Of a stretch of DNA of 64,000 nt, positions 41,512-52,699 are shown piece by piece (within the stretch, counting starts at the first letter, position 1; each line of letters starts with the position of its first letter). The DNA is from Gari tellinella (taxonomy: Eukaryota; Mollusca; Bivalvia; Cardiida; Psammobiidae): assembly GCA_922989275.2 (NCBI GenBank), contig OV277866.1:32071246-32135245 (forward strand), given 5' to 3'. Under the pieces are notes generated by a model that ran no database searches, was not told the DNA's origin, and was given only the letters and a program-made list of their open reading frames with translations. The position numbers and the translations under genes are program-made.

Positions 41512-42303
41512 AAAACTTATTCCTGTACATGTTTTTGGAATAAAAAATTGTATTTCTAAGTATTTTAAAACTTTATATTTGTAATTTTAGCCCCTTTGAT
41601 ACCACCAAGAATCTTCAAGGATGATGTGCATATTTTCAGACACTGTCCTATAGCCTGTTCTGAAGACATGACCACTTTAAGCAGGTTGAATGAAAGTAAA
41701 GTAGAATAAGCCGTACAGGGCATTCTGCTTCACTTTCTTCATCCTGCTTTAGGTTAACTTCTGGACATATACTGGTAATGGTATCTATGTTTTATGTTAA
41801 CACATTCAACCCTAGGGACGAGTATACTCGTCATTTACAAACAGTGTACCTGTGAGGATTACTCTTGTCCTATGCAAACAGTGTAGACCCTGTTTCAGGG
41901 AAGTAACTATATGCAGGAAACGCTAGGATGGAAACGGACTAAGTGCACCTGTCGGCATCCCTATTTGTCGATCTCAGGCCACAAGGATCAAACTGAAATT
42001 TCTACTCATATTGATTGATTGATTAACGGAACTCGGAACCAGTCCGTTTAACGGAACCAAATTCAGCCTGTGGTCAGAAAATAAAAACGTGGACAGAAAA
42101 TAAAAACAAGACTTTTCATTAATAAACCGCCACCATAGCTTTTATTCTTTATAATCTTTAACAGAGTGGCTAAAACATAATGGTGACAGAATGATCACCG
42201 GTACCATAAAACTCTCTGGTTAAGTCCAGAACTACTGAAACAAAGAAAGAAAATAAACATTGAATTCAGTTCAAGCAGGGACGTAGATTCTTTAATATAC
42301 GTT
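41512..42303. other. Intergenic, decayed C and G pieces
   Basis: A degenerate family C hairpin lies at 41640-41765. A family G left half (AACACATTCAACCCTAGGGA, AGTGTAGACCCTG) at 41800-41890 stops abruptly at TTTCAGGGAAG. TTAACGGAACTCGGAACC / CCGTTTAACGGAACC is a small imperfect palindrome near 42025. No gene is seen. Confidence 0.5.
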
Positions 42304-42552
42304 CCTGGGGCCCGTTTCATAAAACATCTTACGACAAAAACGATCGTAAGTCTAATATTAAAAATACATCTAATTTCTGATTTCTCTATCTAACCCTGTC
42401 TTGTGACATCTTTTTGGAATCGTCTTTTCAAGACGATTCCAAAAAGATGTCACAAGACAATATTAGATGGAGAAATAAATAATTATTGATACTTTTATAA
42501 TCTGACTTACGATCGTTTTTGTCGTACGAAGTTTTATGAAACGGGCCCCAGG
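42304..42552. mobile_element. Family Q MITE
   Basis: CCTGGGGCCCGTTTCATAAA and TTTATGAAACGGGCCCCAGG are perfect 20-bp ends. A second inner palindrome is GACATCTTTTTGGAATCGTC with its complement, and ACGATCGTAAG repeats near both ends. It is 249 bp. One copy is seen. Confidence 0.9.
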
Positions 42553-42588
42553 TACAAGCTAGCGGAACTTTACTTTACTACGTGTATA

Positions 42589-42800
42589 TAGTTATCCTCT
42601 CTCTTACGACCACTAGATTGTGTCCATTATTAGATCATGATGTTAACGACAAGTGACTGCTTAAAGCAAAGTGACAGTATAACAGAAAGCTCCTTAAGGA
42701 GATTTCTGTTCTACCGTCACCGTGCTTTAAGCTACCACCTGTCTTTTATACAATCAATTAGCCTTCGTTTTACTGGTCGTAATAGAGTGATTTTACTTGA
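42589..42800. mobile_element. Family E MITE
   Basis: ATCCTCTCTCTTACGACCAC to GTCGTAATAGAGTGATTTTAC. Hairpin arms AAAGCAAAGTGACAGTATAA with tip CTCCTTAAGGAG. Confidence 0.75.
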
Positions 42801-43723
42801 CACTAGGCTGGCGCTGGCATATTACCTGAAGTGTTTAGAATTAAGCCATAGGAGAAACACCAAGCTTCAGATCAGGAAATAATTATAGCGAGATAAAATA
42901 TTATCTGATCGCAAAAGAAGTTAGAAAAAACCAGAAACGTATATATATACTTTCCTGAAAAACTGATGGAATCCTACGAGAATAGATCTATAAGCAGCGT
43001 AACAGCACATTGATAAAAAGAATCAACATAATCATTACCAGAATAAAAAAACGTGGTTATCTGTCTTAAAAAGTAGAAATAGTTTATGGGATAAAGGGTT
43101 AAGTCTGCTTAAAAATGCTGCCTAAACTATTTAGCATCTGAAGTAAGGTGTATAACGGGTTGTGACCAAAGAAAGGATAAGAGTAGCAAACATGATACGA
43201 GATACAAAATGTTCGCAATGTCCTCTTCGGTCGAGACAACAACGGTTAAAAATGGCTGTTAGTATTTTTCTAAACTTTGCCATTTAGTGTAAATGTATAG
43301 TCAAAGCTCGATACTTCGAACCGTTGTTAGTTAGAACATACCAAACTTCAAATTTTAAACGTGGCCTAGCTTTTATCACGGAGTAAATACACATGTGCAT
43401 TTACTCCGTGCTTTTATTCCTCACATTGCAGTTTTAAGTATTTTGGCTTAAGAAAGTTGAAATTGGGTGACAAACTGTTTTGATCATGATCAGACGCCGC
43501 GTTATGCAGAGTTAATCTTGGGTCCTAACTGTTTGCAAATAACCAGTTATTTCGGCCTGGTCAATTATTGCACGTCACAACTCTCAATCATTGTCTAATA
43601 CCAATTAACAACGGTAGAAAATAAACTTTTTCTGAAGCAACACATGTACGTCATCTTTGAACACGTTTTGATTTATCTCTGCTGCACACATTTGTAAAAA
43701 ACACATTTTTGTGTAATAATTCG
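42801..43723. other. Intergenic, nothing coding seen
   Basis: A family I half with CATACCAAACTTCAAATTTT lies at 43335. An ACGGAGTAAATACACATGTG hairpin is at 43378-43412. A broken family B hairpin is at 43470-43535. No RNA gene or exon. Confidence 0.45.
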
Positions 43724-45044
43724 TTACTGTGATGAGTTCGATTGCTCATCGTTCGTACTAAACGTGACCGAGTTTGCTTCCGCAACTCGATTCACTGGGT
43801 CTAGGACATCTTTACCAATAGGCGTTTTGTTCCTGAGCGAGCCTTTATCGTCAATGTTGGCAGTTTGTGCAAGTTTCATATCTTCTAGCCAGCCAAGAAT
43901 CTGACTTGTTTTATCATTGTCACAGAAGTTCATTGACTTTCTTATAGGATGTTCTGATTTTGGCTCAGTTCTCGTCACAATAGATTTCTTTTCATGCCTT
44001 TTCAAGTCAGGGTTATTGTTTGTAATATGCCTATATGTTGTAAACATTGCGGCCATCGGAGCTTTTCTCCGGTAAACCTCGGCTCCACCTGGCGTGTTTT
44101 CGGCAATATTCGTACCTGAAGGAGAATCGAGGCTTTCCAAAGAAACCGAACTTGATTCGGTCAAATGATCGTTATATTCGGCTTCGTTAGGAACATTGAT
44201 TTTATTGTTGCGACGACTGGAATAACCAGGAAGTACCGGATGTGCTAAACTCCGCTCAATATCAAACTCTTGCCACTGGTCGTAGCCATCCATTGCTGTC
44301 ATACTAGGGTTTCTCATTCTTTTTTCTGTATTCTTTCTCAATGTAACATTTTCGCTTTGCACCCTTTTTGCGTTCTCTGCGAGTCTTAATTTTCGCACAA
44401 AGTCATTGATCTGCCATTTAATGTAGGATTCGCCACTATTGAGGCTTGCTGTAGCCAAACTTTTGTCACTTCCTATCCCATTCAAACGGCCACTTCCGCC
44501 GTATTTATCACAACGATTTGGCGACCCGAGCACTCGCACGGCAGCTGTTCTATTGAAATACAGGCGCCTTCCGCTGCTCGAAGTCGTTTTGCCAATAGGC
44601 ATGTTCAAAAAGTTGTTCTTCGATTGTGCATTTTGCTTTGGTAAATTATTGAACTGCACCCGCTTTCCCGCAGATTTGGTCTCTTGTTTAACTCCATGTG
44701 GTTTCGCTTCGCTGGTACCCGTTGTAATCAGATTCGGTTTCCCATAAGCATCCCGAGGCGTTGCATCTTCCGGTGCTGCGGACGTGTCGTTGTAGACATC
44801 ACTGACATCTTTGTTTTTCAAAATGCCCTTTACTGCCACATTAAGCTTGCTTGGTGATGTTTGAGTTTGGTATGGAGACGACTTTATTGTCAGCTCTGGT
44901 TTCAGAAATATGTTTCTATTTACGGAAGAACCGTTGCGAAATATACTGTTATTTCCAGCATAAGGAGACTTCCAAAATGTTCTCGCGCTTGGTGACCTTG
45001 ACCTCCCGAGCTCATTGAAATCACTTTGTTCTCTACTATTAGTT
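43724..45044 (-). CDS. Unrecognised basic protein, probable terminal exon
   Basis: A continuous minus-strand frame. Taken as an exon after the acceptor CTTTTACCTATCCAG (45045-45059), it gives 440 codons to the TAA at 43724. The frame is open to an ATG at 45118 (A at -3) or 45136, so a single-exon gene of 464-470 residues is the alternative. The product is rich in S, N, K and R, mostly low-complexity, with a helical basic patch (INDFVRKLRLAENAKRVQSE) and the conserved-looking DGYDQWQEFDIERSLAHPVL. No known domain is recognised. Codon use is diverse and no repeat family overlaps, so it is likely a real gene. No canonical AATAAA was found downstream. Confidence 0.7.
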
Positions 45045-46090
45045 CTGGATAGGTAAAAGTGCTCTGGATTGGCCACCTGTGTGATGTCGTAGTTTAAGCC
45101 ATTAGAATACTTCAACATCGTGATAAGTAGACACATACATTTCCATACCAGATTTTGAAGTTTGGGTTATTTGCTTGCATATCTTGTTCCTGAACTGGCC
45201 CCGAACTGCAATTGAAAGATAATTGATCATAAATTGAGAGCGGTGAATTCGCTCGAAGTAGCAAATCATATCCAGATCAAGCGCCATGCCACGCCAGGCA
45301 TTAATCCATTACCCACCAAATACGTCTTTTAACGCATTGAGTTATTGCTATATTAAGGGAAATGGTTTCCGCAAAAGAAGTCCTGAACAAGAAACATTGT
45401 AGACGTTTTGCGTATATTTCCAGATGGTAAGGTAAATCAGGTTAAAAGTAAAACAGAACGCTTCTAAAGAGCATTTTGGTCAACCTGCTTTCAGTGATAA
45501 CCTGTCGACCAATTGTTTTTTCTACTCAAGACAGTAAAATACGTACATTCAAACATGTTTTTCTATTAGACTTAATGTGATTAATTTTTGTACAGTCATG
45601 TAATAAGTCTAGGTTAACAAAATGATTAAATTTGAACGCAATGCAATAACATGTATACTTTGACAGTTCTTTTTCTGAATACTGAGGATTGATTTGAATC
45701 CTGTTCAATGTCCTGATTAACACGGACTGTGAAAAGAATGCATGCCGTTATTTTAAGCATACACTATCTTGGCCCCATTACCTACGTCCTAAAACGTATT
45801 CATCCTCTGAAGAAAATGGTTATCGTCATTCAGTCGCGAATATGCATCGTAAGAAAGAATTCCTATATCCTACAAGATGGTAGCTGCATGTATCAACAGA
45901 CTGAAGAAAGTAAATTGGAAATTGGGAACAATTTGTTTTTCTTTCAGTCTGCTTTAAAGAGGCTCGTAACCGGATTTAGCATTAAAAATAGTAATTTGTA
46001 AATATATGTCAAATGCTTATATAAATGGGTAAGATTTAGTTTAGGATAATAAATTCTGTTAAAAAATGCATTTCAAAAAAAAAAAAAAAG
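45045..46090. other. Upstream of the minus-strand exon: decayed C copies
   Basis: A second acceptor-like TATCTTTCAATTGCAG (minus, ends near 45209) could close a 5-prime UTR intron. Decayed family C elements lie at 45300-45520 and 45771-45960. No other exon is seen. Confidence 0.45.
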
Positions 46091-46093
46091 AAG

Positions 46094-46182
46094 CTTTGGT
46101 GGGATTCGAACCCGTGACCCTCCATCATGACAAACATGAAAAATGAGGAAACGCCTTTACCCCCTCGGCTACCAGCGCTCTC
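46094..46182 (-). ncRNA. tRNA-like pseudogene or SINE head
   Basis: On the minus strand TAGCCGAGGGGG fits an A box and GGTTCGAATCC is a perfect B box. A D-arm GCC/GGC pair is present. The acceptor stem, anticodon stem and lower T stem do not pair. A run of about 14 T follows immediately (a Pol III terminator). The Ser/Leu-like A-box region suggests a degenerate tRNA. A functional tRNA is unlikely. Confidence 0.6.
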
Positions 46183-46611
46183 TATATATATGGTAGCGAA
46201 TTGATGTACTTCACTGGTAGCGATTGATAGTACTTTATTCGGCTCGTGTTTATGTCTGAGCCCGTGTAGAGAAGCAACAACAACAACTATACCGTCAGCT
46301 GACGCTATATAGAAAAAACGATGGAAAATATCTAAAAAAAACTAAGATTCGGTGACGATTCTTGAGACTTTTTTTGGACTGATCATATTTTTTTAATGTC
46401 AGAAGCCAAATAATGCCACAAATTTGATTTTATATGAGTATTTTATTTTGACAAGTACACCATCCGGTTGCGAGTCCCTTTAAACAACAGTGTGTCTTCA
46501 AAGCTATGCGGGAGGGGAAGGGTTGGTCGAACTCGCACCACTTGAGAAGATGACACTAGACAACCAATAAGTACTTTCGTTGCCTGGCTTACTTTCACAT
46601 GTTAACCCCTT

Positions 46612-46819
46612 CACTGCATGCTCATCCCGAACACAATGGTAATTTGCAAACAATTTGGACCTGATCAGACGCCGCGTGACGCGGCGTCTGATCATGATCC
46701 AAACTGTTTGCCCCGTATTTCAATATTTATTAAGTCAAACTACTTAAAATTGAAATTTGAAAAATAAAAGCAGACGGCAATTGTTTTAAAATGATGACGT
46801 CATGACAGTATAGGGGTTA
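46612..46819. mobile_element. Family B MITE, well preserved
   Basis: TTAACCCCTTCACTGCATGC to TGACGTCATGACAGTATAGG then GGTTA. Tip GCCGCGTGACGCGGC. It contains a palindromic TGACGTCA (CRE-like) word near the right end, also present in the copy ending at about 565. Confidence 0.85.
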
Positions 46820-46836
46820 CACTTTGCTAATAACAG

Positions 46837-47086
46837 TACAGTGGAGAAAACGTTATTCTTTCCCAATAAACGCGTTTACGCTAAAACTATTATTTGCAGT
46901 GCAAACAGTTTGGAGCCAGATCAGACGCCGGGTAACCCGGCGTCTGATCAGGCTCCAGACTGTTTGCCACCAAGATAAACATGAATTATCAGAATTGTCA
47001 AAAAGTTGTACTTTTCTACGTTTTAGTGTTTTGCGTTTGCGTACGTTTGCGTTTAAACGGGAAAGAATAACAGATTCTCCACCGTA
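46837..47086. mobile_element. Family A MITE, intact, 250 bp
   Basis: TACAGTGGAGAAAACGTTAT to AGATTCTCCACCGTA, inverted orientation relative to 8836-9085. It lies only 17 bp from family B. Confidence 0.9.
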
Positions 47087-47228
47087 CCTGTTTCTAAGAA
47101 AGTTAGTCAGTGTCCGATAACACTTTATTAGTTTTGTATAAAATGCCATTTGTTTTATGTACTTGTATATATGCTGAGGGCCTCGTGGAAGTTTGGTCTT
47201 AACCGAATGAGCTCCTCTCATTCTCGTT

Positions 47229-47790
47229 GATCCTTTACCTCATAGCCACTTTCTAGTTTTGAAGACAGGTGACCACTTAAAGCAGGTTGAAAATAAAGCA
47301 GAATGTGCCGAAAGGCACATTCTGCTTTACTTTCAGCCTGTTTTAAGCGTAAATCTGCAAGGCTATATAAAATATTTGTAATGGGTTATGGCCGCATGCT
47401 ATTTTTCCTAGTTATGTTACATTAGGCGGTTTGCATTGGGCGCTCTGCTATTATTTCTATTGGTCAGCAATCTTTAGCCGGTCGGTTCATTGCTGATTGA
47501 TGGGAGTAATGTGGTTGCCATTTTGGGGCTGTCTTCTGTATGTTTATTCATGTTTTATTTCATATCTAATTATAGTTATTTTGTCTTTTCTCGATTAGTA
47601 GCTACATTTATGTTATTTCATGTAAAGCGCTTTTGAACGCACAACCCCTGTGTGAAAAGACCGCTGTATAAATCTGGTATAATAATAATAATAATAATAA
47701 TGGTAATTGTTCGTATAAACTAGAACTATTTTCTTCAGCGGAGGAATAAATTAAATACGCTAAAAGTCGCTTCTATGTGGCAAAGGGTTA
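47229..47790. mobile_element. Family C MITE split by a retroposon
   Basis: C left part 47229-47386 has tip GTGCCGAAAGGCAC. The insert 47387-47697 ends TGTAAAGCGCTTTTGAACGC, then CGCTGTATAAATCTGGTATA and (ATA)n, a LINE/SINE type 3-prime tail. TAATGG occurs at both joints. C resumes with GTATAAACTAGAACTATTTT and ends GGCAAAGGGTTAA. Confidence 0.75.
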
Positions 47791-47829
47791 AATAATGTCT
47801 TTATTATCATTAGTATTACTTTTATTATA

Positions 47830-48026
47830 CTCTGACGCCGGGTAAATTTGGCATTGAAAATTGTAAACTGTTTTGAGTTCTGTCAGACTCCGAAACTGTT
47901 TGCTTTTCGGATTAAACTAATGGTATTTTTTGTCAAAACATTGTCATTTTCTACATTTTTGTTGAACTACGTTTGCCTCTTAGTGTCTTTAAATGGGAAT
48001 GAAGGATATTGTATTCTCCACTGTAT
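47830..48026. repeat. Family A remnant
   Basis: GACGCCGGGTAAATTTGGC, a diverged hairpin, then GGATATTGTATTCTCCACTG (TA). Confidence 0.5.
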
Positions 48027-48196
48027 ATTCTGATAAAAATGTTGGAACCTATTCAAATTGAGATTGTCGCCATCTTCAATTTTTCAGATATAGAATAGAG
48101 CAATATTGACTGAAAAAATGTAAGTGTAAAAAGCTTTGGGTACCTACACTATCAGACCCTGATCAGACACCGAGTTTTCCAGCATAATGGCCTGGA

Positions 48197-48446
48197 TACA
48201 GGGGAGAATCTGTTATTCTTTTCCGTTTAAACGCAAACGTACGCAAACGCAAAGCACTAAAACGTAGAAAAGAACAACTTTTGGACAATTCTGATATTTC
48301 ATGTTTATCTTGGTGGCAAACAGTTTGGAGCCTGATCAGACGCCGGGTTACCCGGCGTCTGATCTGGCTCCAAACTGTTTGCACTGCAAATAATAGTTTT
48401 AGCGTATACGCGTTTATTGGGAAAGAATAACACATTCTCCACTGTA
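48197..48446. mobile_element. Family A MITE, intact, 250 bp
   Basis: TACAGGGGAGAATCTGTTAT to AACACATTCTCCACTGTA, hairpin tip GCCGGGTTACCCGGC. Confidence 0.9.
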
Positions 48447-49155
48447 CAAACTGTATACATGCAAAAAATGTGGATTTGATCAGGCTTGGCGTGAAGGGGA
48501 TAAGAGGTACACATAATTCCCCATCGGCCGAAATACATCAAAATCAATTTCACCAACCTTTTGAGTTTATAGTCCAGTTCACAAGTTTGGAAAGTATATA
48601 TTGGTATCCAATAAATTAGTGAAAGTCTCAACAAAGGGGCGAACTACAAACACATTCCCGATATTACTACCACTCTAAGAAAGGCTTGTTTCGGTGCTCA
48701 GGGTGTGTTCCTGCTTTAAGCCAGATGCTTGTGAAACAGGAAGCTCCTTTAGGTGCTTTCTGCTTTACATTTATCCGACCTAAAGTTGACATATGCCTTT
48801 AATACAACCAATGATTCTTAAGTTTGAGTTGTCGATTTATCAGGACATTATTGTAAAATTTACTTATTAGTTTTCGCTGTTATTTCTGAAACAACCTCAA
48901 ACACCATTGTTTGCAAGTATTTAAATATAATTACAACTGTTTTAAGAGGTTTGGTGACATGCAATATATTGTTTACACAAGGAGGCTCGAGGTTAGAGAT
49001 AACAACATTTCGTACTCTGTTAGTACAGTATTGGATGTTTGTGAAGTATCGAAAACTTTAACCAACTTGTTGCGAAAATTTACGTTATGGTATGACTTCA
49101 ATTTCATGAAGATATCTAAGCCTCTAGTTGGAATGACCGCTTTCCAACCTTAACG
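48447..49155. other. Intergenic, decayed family E only
   Basis: At 48650-48800 GAAACAGGAAGCTCCTTTAG and a GTGCTTTCTGCTTTAC arm mark a worn family E hairpin. Nothing else is recognised. Confidence 0.45.
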
Positions 49156-49635
49156 CAATCAGCCCTGAAACTTTAACCCTTTCCCTTATAGAAGCGACTT
49201 TTAGCACATTCATTTTATTCATCCGCTGAAGAAAATAGTTCAAAATTATACCGTAATAAATATGTGTCATATTTAATACTTTCCTTATTCTAGCAGTTAA
49301 TAGCTTAAAGCTGGCTGAAAGTAAAGCAGAATGCGCCTTAAGCGCATTCTGCTTTACTTTCAACCTGCTTTAAGTAGTAACCTATTTTCAATTCTAGAAA
49401 TAGGCTATCAGGTAAAGGGTTAAATGGTAAGCTCCAATTTCAATTAAGTCTGGTCCATTATTTACTGGTTGGTGTTGATTTTAAACAGAAAAACTATTTA
49501 GAACATATTTTACAACGACAAATAGTGAAGACCCTGATCAGCTGGCCATACTCTGTTTTTCTATTACAAGTGTACTATTCACAGGTACACTGTTTAAAAA
49601 TTACGTTAATCGTCACTAGAGATCAATGTGTTAAA
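49156..49635. mobile_element. Family G MITE with family C inside (49172-49423)
   Basis: G left CAGCCCTGAAACTT is followed by C (TTAACCCTTTCCCTTATAGA to TATCAGGTAAAGGGTTAA, 252 bp). G then resumes with ATGGTAAGCTCCAATTTC and ends GATCAATGTGTTAA. C sits in TTAA. Confidence 0.8.
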
Positions 49636-49730
49636 AGTTTAAGTATATATTACATGTTTTAATTGTATTTTTCTTCATATCTACATGTATTGACACTTTC
49701 AGACAGACAAATGTAGATGCGTAAACCCAT

Positions 49731-49953
49731 TTGTACCCACGATCCCATATTATATATGGGACATAGGCAAACAGTGTAGACTCTGATCAGACGCCGAATA
49801 ATTCGGCGTCTGATCAGAGTTTACACTGTTTGCTGATAGGAATGTCATTATAAAACCTAATGAAAATGAAAACTTTGATCAGACATCCCTTTGATAAAAA
49901 TAGACTAATCCAATTTAAAACATGGAAGAATCCACTGAGCGCAAATGGGTTAA
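49731..49953. mobile_element. Family H MITE
   Basis: TAAACCCATTTGTACCCACG to ACTGAGCGCAAATGGGTTAA. Hairpin AGTGTAGACTCTGATCAGAC with tip GCCGAATAATTCGGC. Confidence 0.8.
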
Positions 49954-50069
49954 ATACAATCGAAATTATGATCAAGAGTATGCTGACTTGAAGTATGTTT
50001 TTATAAGTTGTATTAATTTTTCTACATTCACGTTTTTACAAAGGACTATTCCTGTATAGTTCTATGTTG

Positions 50070-50200
50070 TTGCTGTTGATTATGATGATAATAATGATGT
50101 CGACGGTGATGATGATGATGATGATAACGATGATTATACTGACGAAGACGATGATGGTGTTGATGATAATAATAATGATGATGATGATAATGCGTTGCAT
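50070..50200. repeat. Imperfect (GAT)n/(AAT)n microsatellite
   Basis: GATGATGATGATGATGATAA, AATAATAATGATGATGATGA and similar runs. The antisense frame rich in His/Tyr is a by-product. Confidence 0.9.
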
Positions 50201-50375
50201 TGTGTTTGTGTTCCCCTAATACAAGCGTTGTACGCATAAAGTGATTCAACTGTGCGATGGTCGATCTTAACTGATCTTGGTATGCACTATTTGCAATACC
50301 AAGGTGATATTTTCCCGCGCAAATGGACTATAGTTTAATGTTATCGTGGAAAACACATAACGTATAGCACTAGAA

Positions 50376-50611
50376 CAGGGCTGCCATAAGTTGACATGAA
50401 AAATCCTAAGATTTCCAAACTTGCTTTTTTCAAGTGCGATTTAACGAATCGTACCTTTACCCATTAGCCCTTTTCTTGTTTTGTTGACATGCAACTACTT
50501 AAAGCAGGCTGTAAGTAAAGCAGAATGCGCATTAGGGCGCATTATGCTTTACTTTCAGCCTGCTTTAAGCTACTATGTACTGGGAAAAAACCCGGAGATA
50601 TGGCAGCCCTG
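50376..50611. mobile_element. Family S composite element, second copy
   Basis: CAGGGCTGCCATAAGTTGAC to GATATGGCAGCCCTG with CTAGAA on both flanks. The family C hairpin inside has tip GCGCATTAGGGCGC. Confidence 0.8.
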
Positions 50612-50699
50612 CTAGAACATTTGGTACCATGGAGGAAGGCAACCCATTACAAACTGAACGTAATCTGAATCGTTCTCAGTTTGTGCACTTTATATTATT

Positions 50700-50970
50700 T
50701 TACACATTCAAACCTAGCGACGAGTATACTCGTCATTTACAAATAATGTTCAAGTGATGATTTTACAAGTTTTGTCCTATGCAAACCGTGCAAACCCTGC
50801 AGAGGGCTCCTTTAAGACCAACATGAGGGGGCTCCTGAATGAGTCCTCTGATCTGAATCTGTGCTATTTGGCATTTTGCAATAAATTGTACAAAACACAA
50901 CAGTCAAAAAATGGTCCACACTTCATTGGAAACTGGAACTGTCTATGCGAAGTGAATGAGTTAAAGGGCT
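50700..50970. repeat. Family G MITE, rearranged hairpin
   Basis: TTACACATTCAAACCTAGCG to GCGAAGTGAATGAGTTAAAG. One hairpin arm is duplicated (AGAGGGCTCCTTTAAG and GAGGGGGCTCCTGAATGAGT). Confidence 0.65.
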
Positions 50971-50977
50971 ACCAAAA

Positions 50978-51227
50978 TACAGCGGAGAAAACGTTATTCT
51001 TTCCCAATAAACGCGTTTACGCTAAAACTATTATTTGCAGTGCAAACAGTTTGGAGCCAGATCAGACGCCGGGTAACCCGGCGTCTGATAAGGCTCCAAA
51101 CTGTATGCCACCAAGATAAACATGAATTATTAGAATTGTCCAAAAATTGCACTTTTCTACGTTTTAGTGTTTTGCGTTTGCGCACGTTTGCGTTTAAACG
51201 GGAAAGAATAACGTTTTCTCCACTGTA
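50978..51227. mobile_element. Family A MITE, intact, 250 bp
   Basis: TACAGCGGAGAAAACGTTAT to CGTTTTCTCCACTGTA. Confidence 0.9.
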
Positions 51228-51623
51228 TGATGACTTGTCAATCTTTAAGATAGGTGTAAGCTTAATGTAGCACACACATGACGCAATTAAAATGGAAAAC
51301 TCCTAAAGAAGTTCGCTGCTTTACTTTTTTCTGCATTCATCAGTCGCCTGACATATCTTTGGAGGTGTCCGTGTTTTTATCAAAGAGTGACCGCTTACCA
51401 TAAGTTCGAAACCTCATGGGGAATGATGGGGTGAATGGGCTAATTAATATATGTACTACTAAAATATTGCTAAGCACCAAAGGTATAACCTATACATAGG
51501 GACCAATGCATCGACCCTATCATTTTCTCACTTACAACTCTCCACAGATTTGTTCAATTTCAACAAACATTTCGGGAGTTGTAGCTAGAGGTCCATTCTA
51601 CCGGTTCTTGTGTGACTTGCGCA

Positions 51624-51748
51624 TTAACCCTTTAACCAATAGTCTGTTTCTAGTATTTAACATATGTGACTTATTAAATGGAACTATTTTCTTTGGCGGA
51701 TGAATAAAATGAATGCGCTAAAAGTCGCTTCTATAAGGGAAAGGGTTA
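51624..51748. repeat. Family C MITE with deleted centre
   Basis: Both ends (TTAACCCTTTAACCAATAGT and CTATAAGGGAAAGGGTTAA) are kept but the whole hairpin is missing (125 bp). Likely excision or replication slippage of the foldback. Confidence 0.75.
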
Positions 51749-51845
51749 AATGTCCCCAGCAGGTGCACTGATACAAAAGATAAAATATCTCATTTCACAG
51801 AAAACTGCAAAAGTTACAAATCGTGTTTTTGGGTAAACATCACAA

Positions 51846-52209
51846 TACAGCGCTCACTCTCTACAACGACACCCAAAGGGAGACAAAAGTTGTGTGTGTG
51901 TGTTGTTCGGAGGGAGTCGTTATAAAGGGGGGGTACAATTGCTAACAGCTTGAATCCAGATCAGACGCCGCGTAATGCGGCGTCTGATCTGGATTCAATC
52001 TTTATGTCACTCGTCATTATGGGTTTTTTTTCTGTCAAAGTGTCCAATTTGTGACTTTAGGAAAAAAACAGCAGACGACAATTTTATGCAGACGGCACTG
52101 AAGTCGTAAATAGGTTGGACATAGCTTTCTTGTTTAGGGAACTGCGACAAGGGTCGTTGTATTGAGTAAGTCGTTGTTGGAAGGGCCGTTGTAGGGAGGG
52201 AGAACTGTA
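51846..52209. mobile_element. Family F MITE, 364 bp
   Basis: TACAGCGCTCACTCTCTACA to AGGGAGGGAGAACTGTA. Hairpin AGCTTGAATCCAGATCAGAC with tip GCCGCGTAATGCGGC. Confidence 0.85.
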
Positions 52210-52699
52210 TTAAACAATTTGGATCCAGATGAGGCGCCGAGAGTAACTACTCGGCGTTTTAGCTGAATCCAAACTATTTTTAAAATAGTATCACAAATTT
52301 GCCCGTTAGGTTTAGTTCTCTGTCATAAAAAGCATAAGAGTGCGATCTGCAGTTATAAATGACATCTGTTTGTAAACGTTACTTCGGAAGAATTTCCATA
52401 TACTTTTTACCATGACAACAAAATGCAATATATTTGCAAAGAATTAAGACCAGACGCCGGTTATATTGGCATTTGATCAGGATCTAAACAGCTTGACACT
52501 CTTTAATCGTCTGAATTTGACAAGTGCAGGAGACACAGTTTAAAACGGACACTGTTATAACAAGATAGGTGATAAAATATCAACATTGTTATGTGTTTAC
52601 AAATTATATTTACGACTGACATTCAGTGTATAAGCCTTGAGACTAAGTTTTTGATATATTTGTCGTCTGCCTCGCTGTTTCATGGATCATACTTATGTA
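52210..52699. other. Intergenic, broken hairpins only
   Basis: AATTTGGATCCAGATGAGG at 52217 and ACGCCGGTTATATTGGC at 52450 are halves of core hairpins. No gene. Confidence 0.4.

Noticed and set aside
44439..44747. 102-codon plus-strand frame
   Set aside because: Antisense to the 43724-45044 minus-strand exon, with no start context or homology.
50046..50249. His/Tyr-rich 67-codon minus frame
   Set aside because: A product of a GAT/AAT microsatellite.
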